In this document: in pieces, positions 36,952-43,593 of the stretch
How the letters are laid out: each line of letters opens with the position of its first letter
Position numbering within the stretch: position 1 is the stretch's first letter
NCBI RefSeq assembly: GCF_014651875.1
Contig: NZ_BMXS01000001.1
Location: forward strand, 372,001 to 436,000
Origin: Litchfieldella qijiaojingensis
Lineage (GTDB): Bacteria > Pseudomonadota > Gammaproteobacteria > Pseudomonadales > Halomonadaceae
Direction: 5' to 3'
Length of the DNA stretch: 64,000 bases
Position numbers and translations under genes: made by a program
Notes under the pieces: model-generated
Told to the model about the DNA's origin: nothing
What the model saw: only the letters and a program-made list of their open reading frames with translations
Database searches by the model: none

Positions 36952-37227
36952 TTACCTTTCCTCCGGGGTCTGGATCATGCGGCCCGCTTCATCGGTCAGG
37001 CTGTTGGCTTCCAGCTCGCTATTGGCATCCGCGATGTGCCAGTAGCGGGTGGCACTCTTGAAGCGTCGTTGACTGATGACATCCAACTGGTCGCCCTGGG
37101 TCACCATGGCGGGGCGACTGCGCGGCTGGCCCAATACCCGCAACTTGACGGCGGCCACCGCCTCTCCGTTCTCGGTACCGAGGGTGACGGTGGGCAGATT
37201 CTTGTAACGTGAGTCGTTACCGAACAT
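36952..37227 (-). CDS. LysM/tail-X-like baseplate protein
   Basis: This 91-residue protein shows the tail protein X/LysM pattern: VTQGDQLDVISQRRFKSATR, then YWHIADANSELEANSL and a final GRMIQTPEE. In contractile systems a LysM-bearing gp53-like protein clamps neighbouring wedges. It sits 8 nt after the CIS-tube-like hub protein gene. Confidence 0.75.
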   Translation of the reverse strand: MFGNDSRYKNLPTVTLGTENGEAVAAVKLRVLGQPRSRPAMVTQGDQLDVISQRRFKSATRYWHIADANSELEANSLTDEAGRMIQTPEER

Positions 37228-37235
37228 GAATCACC

Positions 37236-37928
37236 TCAGAATGGAATCGTCTCTATCGCCAACTCGACGGATCTGACCAGGTTGAGTGCCACCTGGGCCT
37301 CCTTGACGGTATTGGTGTAATCCAGCGCCCCCTTGCCGATGACGTCGTCGCTGTTTTCGGGAAAACTGGCGATCGCCAAGCCGATCTGCACCTCGGCCTG
37401 TACCGGATTCAAAAAGGGATCGAATTTCTTTTCCGTGATGCTCATCGAGCGCACTTCCACCGGCAGTACGCGATTCGGCCCCCAGATGAACAGGATCCGG
37501 GGCGCCTGTTCGCGTGGCCTCGGCTGACTGGGCTCGCTGTCGTCACCCAGTGCATCACCGATGGCGTCGATAGCGGCACCAATGGCACCACCGCCGGCTC
37601 CACTGGGGTAAGTCATCTTCTCGAGAGCGATCAATTGGGGGCCTATCCCGAACAACCTGGGCATGGCGGACGAGGCATCGTTCTGCCCCAGGTCGTCGGA
37701 AGCGTCGAAATGCGCCGTCAATCGGATGGTTTCGGTGGGTACCGAACTCACCTGATGGGGCTCGCGTTGACCGCGGTTTTCACGGTCCTCGGCACTGGCG
37801 CTGGAAGGCAACTCCAGGCTGCGTTGCAACTGTTCCGGATTGAACTGGAACACCACCACGTTGGGCAGGGGCCCGAGCATGTCGGTACCGTACTCGACCA
37901 GAACGCCACGCAGATAGAAACTCATCAC
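37236..37928 (-). CDS. eCIS tube-initiator/hub protein (Pvc7-like N-terminal domain)
   Basis: The 230-residue protein has VVVFQFNPEQLQRSLE near the N-terminus and ILFIWGPNRVLPVEVRSMSI, then EKKFDPFLNPVQAEVQIGLA, the signature of the contractile-injection tube-like domain of Pvc7/Afp7 proteins. In those proteins a LysM domain is fused C-terminally; here it is the separate next gene. Two adjacent ATGs (37928, 37925) overlap the stop of the gene upstream. Confidence 0.78.
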   Translation of the reverse strand: MMSFYLRGVLVEYGTDMLGPLPNVVVFQFNPEQLQRSLELPSSASAEDRENRGQREPHQVSSVPTETIRLTAHFDASDDLGQNDASSAMPRLFGIGPQLIALEKMTYPSGAGGGAIGAAIDAIGDALGDDSEPSQPRPREQAPRILFIWGPNRVLPVEVRSMSITEKKFDPFLNPVQAEVQIGLAIASFPENSDDVIGKGALDYTNTVKEAQVALNLVRSVELAIETIPF

Positions 37929-38197
37929 ACCACTCCTTGATGCAAGGCTCGTTCAACGGCCATCACGATTTGCTGCACCAGCAGATCGCGCATCTCGTCG
38001 GAGGTGACATGCGGCGACACGTGCTGTGGTGCCAGACTGATACCGGTTAGCGCCAAGGGACGCTCGCTTGCCTTCACCCCCTGCAGTTGTCGCGACAACG
38101 CCGCCTCCAACCCATCCAACGCCTCCTGCACCAGCTCAGCGGAAACGCCGTGCAGGCTGATGTCGATACGCTCGAGATCTATCCGCACGGCGCTCAT
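37925..38197 (-). CDS. Small eCIS protein of unknown function
   Basis: The 90-residue protein begins MSAVRIDLERIDISLHGVSA and is predicted to alternate strands and amphipathic helices, ending in MAVERALHQGVV. It overlaps the ATPase gene by 4 nt at its start and the Pvc7-like gene at its end, so it is certainly expressed with them. The text LQGVKASERPLALTGISLAP suggests a short beta-sheet. I recognise no family. Confidence 0.65.
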   Translation of the reverse strand: MSAVRIDLERIDISLHGVSAELVQEALDGLEAALSRQLQGVKASERPLALTGISLAPQHVSPHVTSDEMRDLLVQQIVMAVERALHQGVV

Positions 38198-40293
38198 GCC
38201 GTCTCCTCCCCAAGCAACCTGGCGTAGCTACCGAAGAGTTCATCGTCAGCGGCACGATTGAGTTTCTGCAGCTCGCGTTTCACCTGAACCAGCACCTGGC
38301 GCATGCTGGGCTTGCCGACCTTGCCCGTGGCCGGCTCCCCTTCGGGCTCGGCCGCCGCCTGCAAGCAGGCATTGAAGATCACCGAGCGGATATGGCCACC
38401 GGAAAAAGCGAACTGGCGAGCGAGGAAGCGGAAATCCAGGCCGTCGGTATCGACATGAGCGGGGAATCCCTGTCGCCAGATGCGTTCGCGTTCATCGACG
38501 CCCGGTACCGGAAACTCGATGACATAACGCAAGCGGCGCATGAAGGCCTCGTCCATGTCCTTGCGCCGGTTGCTGGCCAGGATGGCCAGGCCTTTGAAGC
38601 GTTCCATGCGTTCCAGCAGGTAGGACACCTCGATGTTGGCGTAGCGGTCGTGAGCGTCCTTGACCTCGGTACGTTTGCCGAACAGGGCATCGGCTTCGTC
38701 GAAGAACAGCAGGCAGTCACTGGCCTCGGCGGCATCGAAGATGCGGCGCAGATTCTTTTCGGTTTCACCGACGTATTTGCTGACCACCTGCGCCAGATCG
38801 ACACGGTACATGTCCAGCATCAAGCGAGTCGCCAGAGCCTCGGCGGCCATGGTCTTGCCGGTGCCGGGCGGGCCACAGAACAATATGGCCAGGCCACTCT
38901 CGTTCCATACCCGCGCCGTACCCCAGCGATAATGCACCTCGGTCAGGGCTTCCATGGCACGCGCCACTTCGCGGAACTGGGCTTGTTGCTCGGCGGCCAG
39001 CACGAGGTCGTCCGGCGTGAACCGGGGCTCCACTCGCTGCGTCAACTGCGCCAGCTCGCCTCGGGTTTCGTGCCGGCAGGCTTCGATCAGATCGTCCCCC
39101 TGCCAGGCGCCCAAATGCCGCAACGTCGTGGCGATACGGCGCAATGCGGGTTCGGAAAAGCGGAAGCGGCGAGCACACTCCTCGACCACGGTATGGTGCT
39201 TGGCGGCACCGCTGCCGAGCACTTCCTGCAACACCTCCAAACGGCGGTGAAAACCGATGGCCGGCAGGGTCAACGGAGGCAGTAAGCTGCCACCGGTGTC
39301 GTCGTGCGAGTACTGCTGTGGCGACATCGGTTGCCAGACTCGCAACGGCAGGGCCAGGGGCCAGCTCTCCGCGGGTATCGTCACGCCCCACGGCAATACC
39401 GGCTCGACACCGCGCAACCAGGCCCAGGTCAATAGTTCGGTCAAGCGGTGCTGCTGCCAGGCGGCCGGTGTCACTCCCACCAGGCGGGCATCCAGTCGCT
39501 CGGCGATGGCAGCGCATGATGCGATGAAGTCGTCATCCCGTTGTCCCAGCAAGGGAACGCGGCGCAAACGATGCGCTGGCTCGCCAAGGACATGCAGAGG
39601 TACGACCCAGTGCTCCGGCAAGGGCCGGGGCCGAGGGGGTACCTCGATCACACCCTCGGGATCCGTGTAGCCGCCACTCAAACCGGCGGCAATCCAGGCA
39701 GGCAACTCCAAGGGGTGTTGCCAGCTCACCGCATCCGTCTCCAGCAGGCCATAACGACGCAGCGGGTGAGTCGAAGCGGCAAGCGCCAGAATGGTCAGCG
39801 GCTCGTCCCATAGACGCTGGGCCAGCGCCAAGGTGGGAAAGGCCTTGTTGATGTCGTTCAGGCAAGCGGCACACACCGGGCCCAGGCCAGCGTCGAGTCG
39901 ATGGGCGACGGCCAGCGCCAGCACGAACTGATCGGCCTCCTCCAGCCCCAGTTCCGTCACTAGCCACGCCCAGTCCCCCCGGTAGCGGCTACGCAGCTCG
40001 GGGGCAGGTTCCTGAATGCGCTCGGAGAGGAAAGCGGCGGTAGCGTCCTGTGCGAAGAATTGGCGGCGCTGTCCATCGCTGCGCGCCCACGCCAGGTTGT
40101 CGTCGGCGATGCCGGTATGGGGTGGCAGAACGCCGGTATCGGGATCGTTCTGGCCGGTGCGCTGGTACCAGCACCAGGTCAGCTCGCGACGCAGGCGCAG
40201 ATTCACTTGGGCAAGCCAATAGGCCAGCATCGGATCTACGATCCTCAATCCAGGGGTCATCCGTTCCAGGCTCTCGAAGCGCTCCTCGTTCAT
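38194..40293 (-). CDS. AAA+ ATPase of the contractile injection system (Pvc15-like)
   Basis: At 699 residues this has a long N-terminal helical region (LAYWLAQVNLRLRRELTWCW) and a C-terminal AAA+ module. Walker A is GPPGTGKT (474-481), Walker B is LLFFDEADALF (Asp532-Glu533), and sensor and arginine-finger regions follow (LAILASNRRKDMDEAFMRRL). ATPases of this type occur in nearly all eCIS loci, and Afp15/Pvc15 is needed for particle assembly or cargo loading. It overlaps both neighbours by 4 nt. Confidence 0.92.
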   Translation of the reverse strand: MNEERFESLERMTPGLRIVDPMLAYWLAQVNLRLRRELTWCWYQRTGQNDPDTGVLPPHTGIADDNLAWARSDGQRRQFFAQDATAAFLSERIQEPAPELRSRYRGDWAWLVTELGLEEADQFVLALAVAHRLDAGLGPVCAACLNDINKAFPTLALAQRLWDEPLTILALAASTHPLRRYGLLETDAVSWQHPLELPAWIAAGLSGGYTDPEGVIEVPPRPRPLPEHWVVPLHVLGEPAHRLRRVPLLGQRDDDFIASCAAIAERLDARLVGVTPAAWQQHRLTELLTWAWLRGVEPVLPWGVTIPAESWPLALPLRVWQPMSPQQYSHDDTGGSLLPPLTLPAIGFHRRLEVLQEVLGSGAAKHHTVVEECARRFRFSEPALRRIATTLRHLGAWQGDDLIEACRHETRGELAQLTQRVEPRFTPDDLVLAAEQQAQFREVARAMEALTEVHYRWGTARVWNESGLAILFCGPPGTGKTMAAEALATRLMLDMYRVDLAQVVSKYVGETEKNLRRIFDAAEASDCLLFFDEADALFGKRTEVKDAHDRYANIEVSYLLERMERFKGLAILASNRRKDMDEAFMRRLRYVIEFPVPGVDERERIWRQGFPAHVDTDGLDFRFLARQFAFSGGHIRSVIFNACLQAAAEPEGEPATGKVGKPSMRQVLVQVKRELQKLNRAADDELFGSYARLLGEETA

Positions 40294-41417
40294 GACCAGT
40301 TCACCTCCGGCATGGCCATGGCCTGGGCACCGTTGGTGCGCAGGATGATGCGATAGCGGCCTGGCGGCAGAGCGTCATCCACGCCCACCGTTGCCGTCAG
40401 GCTGTCCTGGGTAGCGATTCCGGAGGCCTCCAGCATCAACTGAATGGCACCGTCACGGTAGAAGGCAACGAAGATGCTGTCGTCGGGGCCGCCCAGGCGC
40501 TCGCCGGTGAGCGTCAGGGAACCGAAGAGGTTGCCGGACACATCGGGTGTCAAAGCGCCCGGCACGGCGCTGACCAAGGTCGGCATCAAGGTGCCGACGA
40601 TGGCATTGCTATGGATACGTCGGCCACTGGCGGACAGGCTCACGGCAACGATGACATGGCTACCTGGCGACAATTCGGTATCGGCAGGAATTCGCGTGCG
40701 TACCCGCCCGGCCGGTGCGGCGGTGATGCCATAGCCTTGATCGCCAACCCGCAGCTCCTGAACCGCGCTGCTCAGTTCCTCGCCAAACACGGTGATGGTG
40801 TCGCCGGCCTCGAATTTTTCCGGCTCGACACGAGTCAACGTCGGCCCCAGGCTGGGAATGACCTCCACCCCTTCGTTCCCCGGCGGCCCCACCGTTTGCA
40901 CCAGAGGCGCGTAGGATGGGGGTTGCGATGGCGCGATCATCACCGGCCGCACCTGGAACGCGGCGGAGAGGCGATAACGTTCGTCGCTGCCCTGCATGAT
41001 CTTGGAAAGCAGGTCGACATCGGCACTGTCGAAGGTGATCTTCAGCGACTGCGGGTTGTCCATCAGCGCGGGTACGCTGGGTTGCATGAAGTTCAGTTCC
41101 TGCAGCGCCAGCATGCCCTCGCCCAGCAGTTCGTGCGCTGCAACCGAGTCGCTTTCCTGGGAATCGTCGTAGGCGGTGATCAGATAGCGCAGCACCAGCC
41201 ACAGAGGCGCATCCTGTCCCTCGTCCAGGGCCTGGTTGCGCAAATAACCGTCGATCTCGATCTGGTACAGAAAGAGATTGAACTTGGGGCCGGCTGACCC
41301 GGCCGCCACCTCGGGCCGGCCGACATCGACCGAGCCGGCCGAGGTACGGGCGGTGAGACGGGTTCGCAGCAGCTCACCGACGGCGCCGATCGCGGTGCGA
41401 CTTTGCTCCAGGGGCAT
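40290..41417 (-). CDS. DUF4255 protein, tail terminator/cap (Pvc16-like) with IPT-like domain
   Basis: The 375-residue protein has the DUF4255 N-terminal domain (FNLFLYQIEIDGYLRNQALD, then WLVLRYLITAYDDSQES). In Afp16/Pvc16 this caps the tube-sheath end and sets particle length. The C-terminal half has immunoglobulin/TIG-like strands (PTLTRVEPEKFEAGDTITVF and a second similar unit), which the classic tail terminators lack, so the cap may carry an exposed decoration. Confidence 0.85.
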   Translation of the reverse strand: MPLEQSRTAIGAVGELLRTRLTARTSAGSVDVGRPEVAAGSAGPKFNLFLYQIEIDGYLRNQALDEGQDAPLWLVLRYLITAYDDSQESDSVAAHELLGEGMLALQELNFMQPSVPALMDNPQSLKITFDSADVDLLSKIMQGSDERYRLSAAFQVRPVMIAPSQPPSYAPLVQTVGPPGNEGVEVIPSLGPTLTRVEPEKFEAGDTITVFGEELSSAVQELRVGDQGYGITAAPAGRVRTRIPADTELSPGSHVIVAVSLSASGRRIHSNAIVGTLMPTLVSAVPGALTPDVSGNLFGSLTLTGERLGGPDDSIFVAFYRDGAIQLMLEASGIATQDSLTATVGVDDALPPGRYRIILRTNGAQAMAMPEVNWS

Positions 41418-41420
41418 CGG

Positions 41421-42296
41421 CTACACCCCCCTCAGATAGTAACGACGCAAGTCGATCTGCCGCTGCGGCTTGGCCGGGGCGGGCCGAACCGAAGGCGGGG
41501 CTGCCGGCATGGCCTGTACGGTGGGTTCCGCCGTCGGGGTGTGCACTTCCACGCTGACGTGGCCAATGCTGACGCTTGGGCTCTCGCGGCGGTCCTCGAA
41601 AGGAGGGCCGTGACTCGACAGCGGCTGGGGTGTCACCTCGACGTGAAAGGAAGCGCGCGCTTCCGCGCCTGTGGAGCGCTCCTGTCCATCGGCGTGCTCT
41701 ACCACGGGAAGTCGCGAAGGTTCACTCACCACTTCCCGCACCCTGACCTCCTCGCGCGCCCACTCCCGACTGACCTCATGGATGAAGCTGGGAACGGTCC
41801 CGGCCGGACGCTCGCTTTTCTCTGCCCGAGGCGTTGTCGCCGGCTCGGTGTCCTGAGTGTCGTTCGTCGGCGCTATGGGCGATGTAGAGTCGACCTGCCG
41901 GGAGGGCTGCTCTTCCGCCGGCCCGGTCTCCGTGCGCGGCTGAGCGATCTCCAGTGTGCGTATTTCAACCTTGGGGACAACATCGACCGAGACGTCGTCC
42001 GCGCTTTCCGGCGGTTGGTGGTTGCGCTCACGTTGCTCATGCGGCGCCATATCGCCAGAAGCCTTATGGGCAGTTGGCTCGTGCTCGGTGGCAGTGGAAT
42101 GCGTCACTTTGTCACTCGATTCCACGTGGGGTGCCATCTGGGCCGATGCATTTCTGCTGGTAGGCTGAGCGACGTTGCGCACGTCGTTCACCTCGGGTGG
42201 CATTGTCTCCGAACCAGCGGTGATAGGCCGTGGGGCAATCGGCTGTTGGCCTGCCCACCCGCTGCGCTGCGCCAGACGCTGGAAATAGCCACTCAT
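41421..42296 (-). CDS. Disordered eCIS protein with conserved C-terminal motif
   Basis: The 291-residue protein is low-complexity for most of its length (Pro, Ser, Thr, Glu, His-rich), with no globular domain apparent before residue 240. The C-terminal part has SVSIGHVSVEVHTP and ends RRYYLRGV, a short motif pair I recall from proteins next to DUF4255 genes in eCIS loci. It is 3 nt from the DUF4255 gene and overlaps the zinc-knuckle gene by 4 nt. A linker or chaperone role is possible. Confidence 0.6.
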   Translation of the reverse strand: MSGYFQRLAQRSGWAGQQPIAPRPITAGSETMPPEVNDVRNVAQPTSRNASAQMAPHVESSDKVTHSTATEHEPTAHKASGDMAPHEQRERNHQPPESADDVSVDVVPKVEIRTLEIAQPRTETGPAEEQPSRQVDSTSPIAPTNDTQDTEPATTPRAEKSERPAGTVPSFIHEVSREWAREEVRVREVVSEPSRLPVVEHADGQERSTGAEARASFHVEVTPQPLSSHGPPFEDRRESPSVSIGHVSVEVHTPTAEPTVQAMPAAPPSVRPAPAKPQRQIDLRRYYLRGV

Positions 42297-43069
42297 ACGC
42301 GCCCCTCCCGACTCAGGCAGGCCAGATAGAAGTCACGGCGCTGGATGGGCAAGGACAGGATCTCGGCCTCCGACCAGTGATAGGCTGTGGCCAAACGATG
42401 CACGTTGCGCAGCAATTCGGTCAGCACGCCTTGCAAGCGTTGCAGCAGAGTCGCTTCCAGGTTGAACGGGTGTTGGATCGATGCCTGGCACTCGGGACAT
42501 TCGGCTTCCAGATCCAGGGCGGTAAAAGGGTCGGCGCGTTCCAGCGCGGCTTCCATGGCCGCTAGACGGTCCTCACTCCAATCCCCGTCTTCGCTGGCTC
42601 CCACCACCAGGTCACACGCCATGGTCTCGGCGTCGGCGCCCCCCTGCTCCAGCCAGCGACGTTGATCCTGGCCGGTCGGCAGGCGCACCTCGAACCACTC
42701 GCCGTTATCCAACCGGCAAGACAACGGTTCGTCGGGCGGTGTGTGCACGAAACGCTGCAGTGGCAACTCGAAACCCAGCGGCTGATGGCAATGCCGGCAC
42801 TCGGTGCTGACATCCAGATCGCCGGCATCGGTGGCCATGACCACAGCCAGCAGCCCCTGCAGGCGGCTGGCGACGGACCATTGCCAGACCTGCTCTGCAC
42901 CGACGCGGTTGCCGTCGGTATCCCGCAGACAGGCTCTCAGCAAGGCGCTCACCGCATAGGGTGGCGGTGCGCCGAAGTCGACCTTGACATGCGTTGTTTC
43001 AGAACCGAAGACAATCGACTTCCATGACTGACGAGCTGCCCTGTCCTGTCCGGCCGTGACCATCCTCAA
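42293..43069 (-). CDS. eCIS baseplate-associated protein with two CxxC zinc knuckles
   Basis: The 258-residue protein holds two CxxC pairs, C91-RH-C94 and C191-PE-C194, that could jointly bind one zinc ion. The C-terminus (LLRNVHRLATAYHWSEAEIL, then SLPIQRRDFYLACL) matches the DUF6760-type motif found next to tube genes in phage-tail-like clusters. By position it corresponds to T4-type hub or tail-assembly factors. It overlaps the tube gene by 4 nt. The zinc binding is inferred. Confidence 0.65.
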   Translation of the reverse strand: MRMVTAGQDRAARQSWKSIVFGSETTHVKVDFGAPPPYAVSALLRACLRDTDGNRVGAEQVWQWSVASRLQGLLAVVMATDAGDLDVSTECRHCHQPLGFELPLQRFVHTPPDEPLSCRLDNGEWFEVRLPTGQDQRRWLEQGGADAETMACDLVVGASEDGDWSEDRLAAMEAALERADPFTALDLEAECPECQASIQHPFNLEATLLQRLQGVLTELLRNVHRLATAYHWSEAEILSLPIQRRDFYLACLSREGRV

Positions 43070-43572
43070 GCCCCTTCGTCAGGTTCCTTGGTATCGAGGT
43101 CACGCTCCCAGCCTTCCAGCTCGATCTTCATGCTCTCGATGGACACGGCATTGGCGTTGGCATCCAGATCCGGCAGGGCCGTGTACTCACTGATCCAGCA
43201 GTTGTGCAAGAAGTAGCGAAACGCCACCTGTCCTCGTTCGTTCATGAACTCGACGGTCAACTCCTTCTTGTAGTTGGCCAGGTCCATGACCGAGTCGCCT
43301 TCGTAGGTATGCACCTTGCTGGCCCAGGCCTCGAACTCCGGATCGTGGGTCAGACCACGCTCGACGGTGATGGCCTCGTAGCTGGTGCGACCGGGGGATT
43401 TGTGATCGATCGAGTTCTCTCCCCCGCTGCGAAACTTGACCACTTCGGTGGTACGTTTCAGCGAGCTGATCTTGCTCACCCCAAGCACCGGCTTGTTGTC
43501 CCACAGAATCCGGAACTTGAAATTCTTGTAGGGATCGTAGCGATTCGCGTTGACGGAAAACCCGTTAGCCAT
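43066..43572 (-). CDS. eCIS inner tube protein
   Basis: The 168-residue protein belongs to the T4 gp19/Hcp-like tube family: NANRYDPYKNFKFRILWDNK, VLGVSKISSLKRTTEVVKFR, GLTHDPEFEAWASKVHTYEG and SIESMKIELEGWERD. Hexameric rings of this protein stack to form the inner tube. Only one tube gene is present, against several in Afp/PVC, so this is a streamlined particle. It follows the sheath gene by 21 nt. Confidence 0.92.
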   Translation of the reverse strand: MANGFSVNANRYDPYKNFKFRILWDNKPVLGVSKISSLKRTTEVVKFRSGGENSIDHKSPGRTSYEAITVERGLTHDPEFEAWASKVHTYEGDSVMDLANYKKELTVEFMNERGQVAFRYFLHNCWISEYTALPDLDANANAVSIESMKIELEGWERDLDTKEPDEGA

Positions 43573-43593
43573 GCTGATCTCTCCTTGGACTTA

